A stretch of DNA of 64,000 bases from Ursus arctos (taxonomy: Eukaryota; Chordata; Mammalia; Carnivora; Ursidae), in contig NW_026623008.1 in assembly GCF_023065955.2 (NCBI RefSeq), positions 25,137,001 through 25,201,000 of the forward strand, in the 5' to 3' direction. The notes beneath the pieces were generated by a model. It did not search any database, was not told where the DNA came from, and saw only the letters and a program-made list of their open reading frames with translations. The position numbers and the translations under genes were made by a program. Shown piece by piece: positions 54,696 to 64,000 of this stretch. Numbering within the stretch: the first letter of the stretch is position 1; the number at the start of each line of letters is the position of its first letter.

Positions 54696-54904
54696 TCTGA
54701 GGACCTGAAGGGAGAAACAGGCTGGAGGGCAGGGTCTCTGAGCAAAGGTGTGGCCCCTCGCAGTGGGGTGCCCAGGAAATGTCTGGAGAACGCCTGTGGC
54801 CCCACCAAGAGCTTAAAGAACAAGTTTCTCTCAATGTTCCTGATCCCCTGGATTCAGCAGGCCTCTCGTTGCCTTGGCAACCATGACCGAGTACCAGGCC
54901 AGGC

Positions 54905-55085
54905 CTAGGTAAGCGCTTCATGGACACCATCTCACCGCGTCATTACAAAGATTTTGTGAATTAGGGATTATTGTTCTGGCTGTAGAGATGGGAACCGAGG
55001 CTGAAAGAGATTATTCACTCTCTTGCACAGACTAGTACCTGGCATGGCCAGGATTTAAGCCTATGTCTCTCTAAAGCTTCACCTC
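54905..55085 (-). repeat. MIR SINE
   Basis: GAATTAGGGATTATTGTTCT, GTAGAGATGGGAACCGAGGC and GCCAGGATTTAAGCCTATGT follow reverse MIR. Confidence 0.65.
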
Positions 55086-55224
55086 AGGCTTCTGAGAATA
55101 CCCGATGCTATTCTCTAAGTTCTGGAGGGATGAGAAAATAGCCACCTCAGATAGAGACTGATGAGTTTTCCCTGCAGGGCAGCATGGCTCCAGAGCCCAG
55201 GTTCACAATCACTTCCCAGGGAGT

Positions 55225-55310
55225 GGCCACCAGCCCCTCCTCCCCAGCTCCCAGGCCACCAGCCCCTCCTCCCCAGCTCCCAGGCCACCAGCCCCTCCAC
55301 CCCAGCTCAT
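55225..55310. repeat. Minisatellite, three units of 29 bp
   Basis: Units start at 55225, 55254 and 55283 with GGCCACCAGCCCCTCC. The first two are identical and the third carries a T/A change and diverges at its end. On the minus strand it gives a Gly/Trp-rich repeat peptide in overlapping chance frames. Confidence 0.95.
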
Positions 55311-55574
55311 TTGGGCAGCCCCCACCACCACACAAGCACACAGTTCTTCCACACAGAACTTCTCGTCTGCTCCCGGCAGCCGGGCCCTCTGAGGTCTGGG
55401 GGCTCTGCCCTGTCCTGCCCTCCCCTGAAAACTGCGTGCTCCCCTGCTACCTCCCACCTCCACACCCCCTCCCCACCCGTGACAGCGACCCCATCCACCC
55501 CCAGCCACACTGGCGACATCCACTCCATCTTCTGGGCCTTCCTAAGCTCTACATCTCCATTCACTCAACATGCA

Positions 55575-56320
55575 ATACAGAGCCAAGGAGCCCCTACTGG
55601 GCATAAGACACCGTCCTGGGAGTTGGGCATACCCATACCGCAGGGAACAAAGCAGACAAGCCCCTGGACCTCACAGGACTCAAGGGGAGAGAGACAGGAA
55701 ATGGGAGAGAAGTGCATATGCGATAGGTCGGGCAGTGAAAAGGAGCAGTGAAGAAACCTAAGGCCGAGCAAGGGAAGGCGGGCTGACTGTGGACAGGGAC
55801 TCAGGGCCCCTCTCTAGGAGATGGTGTCTGTGCAGGTAGACTGCGCCCTGTGGCTCTCCAGGGACACGAAGACTGTTTGAAAGCACAGCTGCCCGGTGGG
55901 TCTGGGGAACTGCTGGGAACCACTGGCTGGAGCACAGTAAGCCGGCCACGTCTCAGGGGAGAGGAAACCCCCCCGAGAGGACAGCAGGGGCAAGAATGTG
56001 GCAGGGCCTTGACTTCTTCCTGAATGCGGTGGGGGCTGCTGGCGGATTCTGGGCAGGGGAATGCATGATCTGACCCACGCAACTCAAAGCACTCCAGTGG
56101 CTGGGCGGGCAGGAGGCCAGAACGGAAGGAAGGTAACCGCGGAGGGGTATCCGCAGAAGTCCGGGTGAAGGAGACGCTGGCTCAGACTCCAGGGCCCTGG
56201 CGAGGGGGGCAGGAGGGGTTGGACCTGGATATATTTTGAAGGTGGAGCCAACAGGGTTTGCCCATGGCTTGACGTAGGGAGAGGAAAGGGGAAAGGGCAG
56301 CGTCCGGGATGACGGCCAGG
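55575..56320 (-). repeat. Long L2 LINE copy
   Basis: GAGCCCCTACTGGGCATAAG, CAGGGAACAAAGCAGACAAG with CCCCTGGACCTCACAGGACT, GGCTGGAGCACAGTAAG, ATGCATGATCTGACCCACGC, GTTGGACCTGGATATATTTT with GAAGGTGGAGCCAACAGGGT and GGATGACGGCCAGGTTTCTG are in reverse L2 order over about 740 bp. Confidence 0.85.
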
Positions 56321-56944
56321 TTTCTGGGCCCCACCTGCACCGTGAGTGTCCACGTGTACCTCCCCCACAGGCAGGCGAGCTTGTTGGGGCAGGGGTGGCA
56401 GCCGTCCACCTCGGCCGCGCTGCGTGGAGCCAGGCCCGTTAAGGTCTGTCCAGTGCGTGTATCATCAAGTGTCCCTGAGCTGCCGCTCTGTGCCTTCCTT
56501 TTGCTGCGTGGCCTTCGGGGGAAGACGCAGGGAATGTCCTGCCCTAGCCACCCCCTCGGCCTCCAAAGAGGCTCTGATCCTTCCACATCTGATGGTCATG
56601 CACGTCTAAGAGACCACAGACCTGAACAATCGGCTCAGACATGTGGTCTCGGGCGCCGATGCCCACAGTGGCCCCTCTCTCCCTTACAAACAACACCCGG
56701 CCCTCGGGAGACAGGAGTCCTGAGCTCAGCAGCAAGCGTCTGCCCATTCGAGTGAAACTGGCCCTTCAAGCCCTGGTGCGCCTGTCACTGTCTCAAGCCT
56801 GGTCAAGACAGGCAGGGATGACTGTCCCCTCTACACAGAAGAGCAAACTGAGGCCCAGCAGGTGGCAGGCGCATGGGCAGGGGGTGACACAAGAGGAGAA
56901 GGGCCCCTTCTCCCTATTTTCTTGTGAAATTACAGGAGGAAACA
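56321..56944. other. Intronic sequence, nothing recognised
   Basis: GC-rich. The 148-codon plus-strand frame at 56309-56755 and the 134-codon minus-strand frame at 56182-56586 overlap each other and an L2, and show no domain. AGAGCAAACTGAGGCCCAGC at 56839-56858 is a possible scrap of MIR. Confidence 0.4.
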
Positions 56945-57215
56945 AATAATGGTTCTGTTCACCAGCATGAGCTTTGGGGTCAAGCAGCCCTGGTTCTAAT
57001 TTAGCTCTCCTGGGTACCAACCACGTATGACCTTGAGCCATTAGTTAACATTATTGAGGCTCAGTTTGCCCATCTGCAAAGTGGGAGCAATAATGCCATC
57101 GAGCTTCAAACCCATTGTAAGACTTACAATAGATGGTACATATAAAATGCCTGGCACCGCGGCTCGCAGTAGGAGCTCCACACATGACGATAATGTTGTT
57201 ATGGCTACTGTTACG
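56945..57215 (+). repeat. MIR SINE, full length
   Basis: CATGAGCTTTGGGGTCAAGC with AGCCCTGGTTCTAATTTAGC, ACGTATGACCTTGAGCCATT, GAGGCTCAGTTTGCCCATCT with GCAAAGTGGGAGCAATAATG and CCTGGCACCGCGGCTCGCAG with TAGGAGCTCCACAC cover forward MIR. Confidence 0.9.
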
Positions 57216-57309
57216 GGAATGGCTTAGGATTAGGGTCAGTGCTGGACTCATCTAGGGATCTTCGGTCTGTGTGCTGTGGTGGAAACGGCTGTAGAAACCT
57301 CACATGGGT

Positions 57310-57415
57310 GGTGCCCCAGCTCCATCACTTGCCTGCCATGTGAATGAACCCTGGGCAAGTCATTTCATTCCTCCAAACCTCGGTCTCCATTTCTATAAAA
57401 TGGGAACAACTAGGT
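57310..57415 (+). repeat. MIR SINE fragment
   Basis: CATCACTTGCCTGCCATGTG, CCTGGGCAAGTCATTTCATT and GTCTCCATTTCTATAAAATG with GGAACAA form the forward MIR core. Confidence 0.75.
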
Positions 57416-57757
57416 GGGGTCTTGTGGCACGGAGCCTGGGTACAGCTCAACGCAGCCAGAATCAGAAGAGGACAGGCACCCCACCCAGGCAACACACGTT
57501 CGCTCCAGGGAAATAGCTTCCTGGCCATTACCAACAACAGCTCCCAGATAAGGAAGCTCTGGTTTGCTCTTCTCTACCTTCCCCAGACTGACTCCCACTG
57601 GACATGTGGGCTCTACCTTCAAAGTATATCCAGAAGTCCTCCCTGATACCCCCTGGCTGGGTTCCTGCTCTTCCTGTCTGCGCCCATAACCCCTACCCCA
57701 GTTCCGGGCTAAACTCTATGCTGTTATTCACCACACTGCATTTAAAAGATCACCCCA

Positions 57758-57934
57758 GGGGTGCCTGGGTGGCTCAGCTGGTTAAGCATCCGACCCTTGA
57801 TTTCGGCTCAAGTCATGATTCAGGATCGTGAGATGGAGCCCCACGTCTGGCTCCGTGCTTGAGATTCTCCCTCCCCCTCTGCCCCTCCCCCTGCTCACTC
57901 TCACTCTCTCTCTAAATAAAATATTTTTAGAAAA
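57758..57934 (+). mobile_element. SINEC (CAN SINE), older subfamily
   Basis: GGGTGCCTGGGTGGCTCAGC, GACCCTTGATTTCGGCTCAA and a CTCTCTCTAAATAAAAT tail. Perfect 15-bp target-site duplication TAAAAGATCACCCCA at 57743-57757 and 57935-57949. The intact duplication is notable for an older-type copy. Confidence 0.95.
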
Positions 57935-57994
57935 TAAAAGATCACCCCAAGGGTGATGTATTAGAAAGAATGGAAGTTTAGCAGGTGGAAGTGG

Positions 57995-58110
57995 GGAGAC
58001 AGATACCACGCATGCCATCGGCTCTATATCCCAGAACCCCACACAATGCCCGGCACAAAGCAGGAACTCAGTGCAACTTGGTTGGACAGATGCACGGATA
58101 GATGGTTGAG
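57995..58110 (+). repeat. L2 LINE 3' tail
   Basis: TCTATATCCCAGAACCCCAC with ACAATGCCCGGCACAAAGCA with GGAACTCAGTGCAACTTGGT is a forward L2 terminus. Confidence 0.65.
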
Positions 58111-59450
58111 CGCCTGGAAGGAAGAAAAGGAGGCGGAGGAGGGAGGAAGGTGAGGGAAGAAAGAAGGAAAAGGTCTTGGCACCTGCCGCTGCTTTCCTCT
58201 GGCACCCCCCACCTGCTCCTCTTCCACTCAATTCTGATCCTTCATCTGCAAAGCAAATGTATGTTGCCCGGCCCTAACCTGACATCAGTTTCTATCAAGG
58301 AGTTAACCAAGGAGAATCAGGTCTGACTCCAGAGCGGATGCATTTTAAACAGCAGTCCCATTTCCTAACAATTCACCTGGATGAAGCTCATTCTCCATTT
58401 ACTCTTCCAGGGGACGATGAAGGGAAAAGAAAAATGAACAATTTATTTTCTTATTTAAGTATGTCACCGAGATAAGCAGCCCAGATGAGCGACGTCTTGG
58501 TAACGTCTCTCCATCTGGATAGGGGCTTTGAGAAAGTTCCAAGGCTGGCTGGCATCTCCAGCTGCGCCCCAGGTGTGTGGGACAGGTCCCACCTGCCCCA
58601 GGCACCCTCAGCCTCCGGCGAGGCTGACGTGCTCAGGCCCAGATCCACGGTATAGGATCCGTGCAGGACAGCACACACTTGCTCCAGTCTCCGCGGAAGG
58701 GACAGAGTTACCACTCCGTGCCCCAGAGGGCAAAGTAATGCAGGCCCGAAGATTTTTCCAGGGAGTGACATGTCTAAATAATGAGACTGGGGAAAGAATC
58801 TGGCCCACTCAGCTCAGCCCCACCCTCCTGGCACCTCCCTAAACTTATCCAGCAGGTGCGGCCCCTGTCACGGAGGTGGGGGGCTGTCCCCTAGTGCCTG
58901 CAAAAGGGCGGGTGAATCTCTCCCACTCAGGGGTGATGTATTAACAAGCCAATCTGGCCGCCTATCCAAAGCCACCTTCTCCAATCAGCTTTATCGGTAA
59001 CGAATGACTCCCACTGTTTTGCACTTACTTTGGTCCAGACTTGAGAGGGAGGAAAGGTGGGAGGGGCAGGATGTCGAGGAGGACCTGGACCAGACCGGTG
59101 ATCCCTGCCTGGGGTTCCCAGACCCCTACAGGGCTTCAAAGGCAGTAATGAGAGTTTGTGAGCTGTTTTTAGTATTTTAAAGAGCCTAACAGAAGCTGCG
59201 TTTATCCATGGTCAAAATGCACAGGCCAATTAAATGCTGAGTGTCTGCCTTGGGCTGGAAGTATTGCCAGTCAGTGAGATCACACTGCCCTTTGTCCATT
59301 CTGGTCAGTGGGACAGAGCCGTGGTCCTCCCGTGCCCAGCCAGGCTCAAGAATGAAGGGAAGTTGGTTTCCCCAGGCCCTCTGCTTTACTGCATGAGAAA
59401 CTGTAGCCCCTTGGCAGGGCTGTCTGCTGCATCAAAAGGGGAAACTGCCA
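58111..59450. other. Intronic sequence, nothing recognised
   Basis: About 1.3 kb without a gene or clear repeat. Parts such as 58960-59030 (CAGCTTTATCGGTAACGAAT) and 59150-59235 (TTTTTAGTATTTTAAAGAGC, GCCAATTAAATGCTGAG) look like unique AT-rich sequence and may be constrained. Confidence 0.35.
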
Positions 59451-59640
59451 GGGCGCCTGGGTGGCACAGTCGTTAAGCGTCTGCCTTCGGCTCAGGGCGT
59501 GATCCCGGCGTTCTGGGATCAAGCCCCACATCAGGCTCCTCCGCTGGGAGCCTGCTTCTTCCTCTCCCACTCCCCCTGCTTGTGTTCCCTCTCTCGCAGG
59601 CTGTCTCTGTCAAATAAATAAATAAAATCTTTTAAAAAAA
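59451..59640 (+). mobile_element. SINEC (CAN SINE), young subfamily
   Basis: GGGCGCCTGGGTGGCACAGT, CAGGGCGTGATCCCGGCGTT and TCAAATAAATAAATAAAATC. The flanks (GGGGAAACTGCC before, a 10-G run then ACTGCAATG after) suggest a target-site duplication obscured by G-run slippage. Confidence 0.94.
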
Positions 59641-61110
59641 GGGGGGGGGGACTGCAATGAGGTACATCTGGGGGAATAAAAAGGGGAGAGTCTCAACCTC
59701 AGATAAAGGGAATGAGAATGAGTTCCCAAGAAGATGCCTCTTCCCAGAGCCAACGATCAGAACCACCTGTTAGGAAAGTGAACACCTCGTGGCCTCGACT
59801 CAGACAAAACATGGTGGGGGAAAGAAGGCCAATGCCACCAGAGTGGGGGAAGGGGGCCAGGCCTCTGGAGCAGGAGAGCTGGAAGGTGGAAAGGGTCACA
59901 TATCTGTTTCCACGTGGTGGAGGTGGCTTTGCCCCCCCCAGTCTGGGGACAGAGCTGAAGGAAGCCAGGAAGACTAACGAACTTGTCCGAGCGCCCGGCA
60001 GAGTCTCCCAGTAAGCTTTTCGGGGTGGGGGGATTTGGGAGAGCCGATCAGTGCCAACAGACCAGAAAACAACTGGCAGTGACGTATGACTCTCAGGAAT
60101 AAAAACGGGGAAAGAATCCATGCGCCTCTTAATAAATGCAGTCTGGTGGAAACAGTGCCTCGAAACTCAAGTTTCTTGGGAGGAACTCAGCGTCCCCAGT
60201 CATAACAAAGCTGGGTTATGCTGAGGGAGGGGGAGACATTCAGGAGACTTGCTTCGCCCCCACCCGCCACCCCCACACCCCGTGGCAGTCTGAGCACACA
60301 GAGGAGGGCCCCTCCCCACTTACCCCATGCTAGGGAAGGCTCAGAAGGCAGTTTTGCCATTTGCCCCCACCCCCCTCACCCGTGGCTAGGCCACGTTTTA
60401 CCAGTGGGCAGGGCCACTGAGCTGAAAGGCAAAGTGTGTCCCCCAGATGCCCCCCACCTAACCTAAAGGCAGTGGGCAGAGCCAGCCCATCATTCTTGTG
60501 ATTGAGGAAGGGACACTGCAGGGGTTCCACTGACCCTGCCCCCGCCCTAACTCTGCAGAAGCTCCGGAGAGCTCCCTGGCCAAGATTCGCACTCACAGTG
60601 GGAGGCAGAAAGCACCCCTGGGCTCAGGCTGAGCTGTGTTCTCCAAGACGATGGCCCCAAAGCCTGTGCTTTGACACGTATCAGGCACACGCCCAGCTGT
60701 TCATAAACAAACCAGGACTTTCTCTTCCATCCAAGAAGCATTCTCTGTCCTTACACCCCATTCGTCAGAACCCCGGAAGGGAGGGGGTGTTAGGGCCAGA
60801 TCAGCCTGAACTCCTGCCAAGACTCCCGCTTATCCCAAGAGCTTCAGTCTCTGCCGCTTCCTCAAGGGGTGCCCCTCCCCTCCACCCCAGAGAGCAACGC
60901 CTCCCCTGCTTCTCTCCGACCACAGTGCGCATCGCCAATTGGAGGAAGGCAAGAAAGGATGTGATAGACCACACCGTGGCCCCTGCCATGGCCAGAGTGC
61001 TGGGTCCCAAGTGCCCAGGAGCAAAGCGGGAGGCCCGAGTCACAGCAGCACCGGGGAGGATATGGGAAGGCTCGGAAGTTATTTGGGAAGCAGAATCCAC
61101 AAGATCTAAT
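59641..61110. other. Intronic sequence, nothing recognised
   Basis: About 1.5 kb, GC-rich. Overlapping open frames (60502-61113 plus, 203 codons; 59699-60121 minus, 140 codons) have no domain. No CpG island or promoter motif was recognised. Confidence 0.4.
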
Positions 61111-61114
61111 TAGC

Positions 61115-61640
61115 AAAAGGCGGTGCGCGAGGGTTGAATTCAAGAATGACTTCCAGATTTCCAGTTTAGGAAGATACGATGGTAGTGTGGCAATTTCTGG
61201 GGGTGGGACACAAAAGAGCATGGGGTGGTAAGCATGGTGGGGGTGGGGTGGGGCTGGACCATGCACACATGTGGTGTTGGATCTGGAGTTCTGGACACCT
61301 AAGTGTGGGATGCAGGGATTATCGGCGTTTGGAGAGCGGTGTTAAGCCCCAGGATGGAGGGAAATACGGGATCAACAGAGAGGAAGGCTAAGGGCAAAGC
61401 CATGGAAGCACTGATAAGGCAACTTTAAGTAGGGAGGGAGGGATGAGTAGTGTCAGATGCTGAAGACGGGAAGAGACAGACAGAAGGTCAAGAGCAGGCT
61501 GTGCCTGACGGAGAAAGGTCTAGAGGCCAAGAGAGACACTTAGATTTGGGAAGGAGGAAGTCATGTGGCACCCTGGGCTAATGCACTTCCCCTGGAGTGG
61601 GGAGGGTGGGAATCAAATGACAGGCACTGGGAAAGGAGCT
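61115..61640 (-). repeat. L2 LINE copy (ORF region)
   Basis: GAATTCAAGAATGACTTCCA, GATCTGGAGTTCTGGACACC, AGGATGGAGGGAAATACGGG and GTAGTGTCAGATGCTGAAGA follow the reverse L2 ORF order ('aaggatgactccaaggt ... gtcaaatgctgctgag'). Confidence 0.65.
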
Positions 61641-61741
61641 GGCAGACCCCTCCCGGGAAGCACGGCTAGAAACAGAAGGAGACGGGGTGACAGCCAAAGG
61701 GAGTGAAGAGTCACGGAAGGGGTGTTGTTTCCTGTGCTTTT

Positions 61742-61940
61742 CTCTTGAAGATTTTATGTATTTATTTGTGAGAGAGAGAGAAAGTGAGAGAGAGCACAAG
61801 CAGGGGGAGCTGCAGGCAGAGGGAGAAGCAGGCTCCCCGCTGAGTAGGGAGCCTGATGCAGACTCGATCTTAGCACCCTGGGATCCTGGCCTGAGCTGAA
61901 GGCAGATGCTTAACGGATTGAGCCACCCAGGTGCCCCTAG
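61742..61940 (-). mobile_element. SINEC (CAN SINE), older subfamily
   Basis: GAAGATTTTATGTATTTATT tail, GAGCACAAGCAGGGGGAGCT, GCAGGCTCCCCGCTGAGTAG with GGAGCC, CTGGGATCCTGGCCTGAGCT and AGCCACCCAGGTGCCCC. Target duplication TGTGCTTTT at 61733-61741 and 61941-61949. Confidence 0.93.
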
Positions 61941-61949
61941 TGTGCTTTT

Positions 61950-62675
61950 AAGATGAAAACAAAGTGTGTTTATGGGCTCATGGGGAGCAGGGATGCCAAC
62001 GACAGCTGTGCCATCCTGGGCTGGGCTTCCCCACCCAAATTCAGCAGCAAGGTGCATGCGGTTATCTCCTTCAATGACAATTTCTCTGTGGCAGAGGAAA
62101 CAAGGTTGTGCAGGACAGCGGGTGGGCACGGCTGCCCCAGCAATGAGAATGATCCCCAGATGGAACCTACAGTTCAGAGAGGCACAGAGCCCAGGCGGGG
62201 TACACCAGGGACTGCACTGAGAGGCAGAGGTCAACAAGGGCTGGATCCAAGAGGAAGGAGAGGAGTAAGGTTGGGTCAGGTGAACTTCCAGGTTCAAAGT
62301 CTGAGGCCTGGGGATGCTGAGTGGTTTCAGACACAGTGGGTCCTTTACTACCCTACCCGGCCCTGATCTCTTTAGACTGATCAGTTCATTTTTTACTAAA
62401 GTGTTAAAGGCTAACACTTCTCAAAATAATTGAATTCTACCAACAGCAACAACAGAATCTTCCTGCAACACAGGCGGACACAGACAAGCAATCTCATTGC
62501 TCTGTATCAAAAATTTCCACTACCTCCTTGCCCCAGACTCTCAGGGACCCTTGAGTTTGGGGAATCTGCCATAATCTGACACACCAACAAAGAACAGAAA
62601 GGAAAGCCTCGTTGTGTCTTTGCTGCTCTAAAAACTAGCTTCCAGGGTGTTCAGTTTCTCCTGACAACCCCTTGA
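61950..62675. other. Intronic sequence, nothing recognised
   Basis: No gene or firmly recognised repeat. The 279-codon minus-strand frame at 61578-62417 runs straight through the SINEC and an L2, so it is not a gene. 62090-62290 has MIR/L2-like words (CCCCAGATGGAACCTACAGT with TCAGAGAGGCACAGAG) but no clear alignment. Confidence 0.4.
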
Positions 62676-62677
62676 TA

Positions 62678-62798
62678 TGCATTCATTCACTCAACAAACA
62701 TGGACTGAGCACCTACCGTGCTCCAGGCCCTGTCCTAGGTACTAGGGATACTGCGGGGTGAATAAAAGAATCCAAACCCTCTGTGCTCAGAGCCAGGC
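62678..62798 (-). repeat. L2 LINE 3' end fragment
   Basis: GCATTCATTCACTCAACAAA with CATGGACTGAGCACCTACCG, TGCTCCAGGCCCTGTCCTAG with GTACTAGGGATACTG give a well-kept reverse L2 terminus. Confidence 0.9.
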
Positions 62799-62804
62799 CC
62801 TTTG

Positions 62805-62920
62805 CAAACAAAGACCTTTACAGGTGTAACTGCGAGGTCAGGTTTTTCGCCCCGTTTTACTAATGCAACAACTGAGGCCCAGAAGAGAGCCAGGGTTTGG
62901 GCTGGGTTGGACTTACTCCA
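62805..62920 (-). repeat. MIR SINE fragment
   Basis: CCCCGTTTTACTAATGCAAC with AACTGAGGCCCAGAAGAGAG is the reverse MIR core. Confidence 0.6.
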
Positions 62921-62947
62921 AAGTTTGTGCTGAGAAAGTGTGTCCCC

Positions 62948-63105
62948 TAGTGCTTCTCAGACTCTCGGGCACAGGAATCACCTGGATCTCATTAAAATGT
63001 GATTCTGATTCAGTTGGTGGGCGGTGAAGCCTACGAGGCTGTATTTCTAAGGAGTTTCCTGGCAAGGCCCTTGGACCACACATTGGACACCAAGGGCCTA
63101 GTGTT
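62948..63105 (+). mobile_element. MER5 (hAT-Charlie) copy
   Basis: TAGTGCTTCTCAGACTCTCG, AGGAATCACCTGGATCTCAT with TAAAATGTGATTCTGATTCA, GAGGCTGTATTTCTAAGGAG and GGACCACACATTGGACACCA follow forward MER5A with both ends recognisable. Confidence 0.8.
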
Positions 63106-63109
63106 TCGC

Positions 63110-64000
63110 AAGGTCATCTGATCACGAAATACTAGTCTCCCATGGCATTGATTTAATAGTCCCTATCTCACAAATGAATGCCACCCCCGGGCCTCCCGGG
63201 ATCTTTGTACTTTTTCCTTAGCACCCTTATTCGCGTTACTGGCCCTTTGCCTCGGTCTCCCTGCTGAGTCCCTGGCTCCTTCTCACGGGGAAGGCAGACT
63301 CTCTGAAAGTCCTTCCACTGGGCTAGGGCCACTCCCCTGGGGGCCTGGTTCTGTTGCAACCAGGAAGCTAAGAGGGCTGGGACCTGGATTCCTTGGCCCC
63401 ACTCTGGGAGCTTCCTCCAGAAGCCTGCCTTGACTGCACCCTAACCCCAGCCTCCCCCTGCCCTGACTCCACCTGCTTGACCCCGCCTTAGCCTGCCTAC
63501 AGAGCCTCTTTCTTAAAATGCCAGCTGCCTCGCACCACAAGGCCTGGGGAAAGTGGCATTTCCGCGCTTTGTGTCTGCTCTTCAGTGAGTATTAAATCTA
63601 GAATAATGGGAATTAGTACACAGAGGAAGTTGAGGATAAGACTCCCCTGAGTGCCCTGATTTCTCACCTAACAAATCAGGGGCCTGCAGAAGGACTCTGG
63701 GATTCAGGAGCTCCAAGCTGTCAGGCCAACCCTCAGCAACAGGCCCTTTGTTCAGTGGGTTAAGCAGTTTAGGAATGTAAGGGCCTGCCTGCAAAGCTCC
63801 TGGGCTTCCTGTCTCCTCTGCGGGGCCCACCTAATCTGACAGCGCAAATCTGGTTACCTGTAGGGGCGGGGGCGCAGCCGCTCCTGCCTCCGCCAAAAGC
63901 GGGGTTGGGAATAGTTTAGGAGTGAGCTGGACGCTTAGATAGTCAGGCCCAAGATCCCCAACAAGAAAGCAGGAAGCAGGGACAACGAAGACAAAACCAC
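63110..64000. other. Intronic sequence at the right edge, nothing recognised
   Basis: No gene, repeat or RNA gene was identified. A short GC-rich patch at 63862-63890 (GGGGCGGGGGCGCAGCCGC) is too short for a CpG island. Confidence 0.4.

Noticed and set aside
61578..62417. 279-codon minus-strand open frame as a gene
   Set aside because: It reads straight through a SINEC (Cys/Ser/Leu-rich stretch with SLSLSLSLTNKY) and an L2 piece, so it is repeat-derived.
63840..64000. Promoter of CSMD2 at the right edge
   Set aside because: One short GC-rich patch only, and no exon 1 with a signal peptide is visible on the minus strand.

Overview
This is about 64 kb of mammalian nuclear DNA, almost certainly from a caniform carnivore. 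The main reason is a set of 16 tRNA-Lys-derived CAN SINEs (SINEC), a family restricted to Carnivora. They start GGGGCGCCTGGGTGGC and end in an (AAAT)n / AAAATCTTT tail. Several belong to the young subfamily carrying CAGGGCGTGATCCCGGCG, which I associate with bears and related arctoids (giant-panda type SINEC1). That points to a bear first and a seal or mustelid second. The species call is inference.

Only one protein-coding segment can be supported: a 217-bp exon on the minus strand at 17171-17387. It encodes most of an N-terminal CUB domain and matches CSMD2 (CUB and Sushi multiple domains 2) better than CSMD1 or CSMD3. By analogy with the family it is exon 2. The rest of the window is then intron: positions 1-17170 lie downstream of the exon (intron 2) and 17388-64000 lie upstream (intron 1, whose 5' exon is outside the window). 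No promoter, CpG island, RNA gene, second gene or processed pseudogene was recognised. The long open frames elsewhere are chance frames or transposon remnants.

Layout. 1-96 is the 3' end of an L1. 97-12000 is mostly single-copy intron with a few MIR, L2 and MER20 copies. It holds three repeat-poor, homeodomain-motif-rich blocks (about 1490-1880, 7930-8290, 9890-10420) that look like conserved non-coding elements, and a 70-bp minisatellite at 11560. 12150-14900 is a cluster of three SINECs and old L1 pieces. 16570-17390 contains a SINEC and the exon. 18050-21650 is a long L2 followed by an L1M ORF2 remnant, each split by a SINEC. 22480-28690 is a patchwork of L1, L2, MIR and MER20 with a large polypyrimidine tract. 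28812-29523 is a hAT-type DNA transposon with a SINEC inside it. 36010-40290 is the 5' two-thirds of an old L1 (ORF1 through the ORF2 endonuclease) with two nested SINECs and its 3' end missing. 49275-50830 is an L1M 3' end carrying a nested MER5 and a nested complete Tigger-type element. 51520-51960 is ATCC-rich. The last 10 kb is L2 and MIR fragments with three more SINECs.

I looked for an unusual or undescribed system and did not find one. The best leads are the candidate regulatory blocks inside CSMD2 introns, some sharing the palindrome GTAATTAC, plus the weak splice donor of the exon. Repeat family names below come from recalled consensus sequences, not from a database search, and most repeat boundaries are good to about 10-30 bp.
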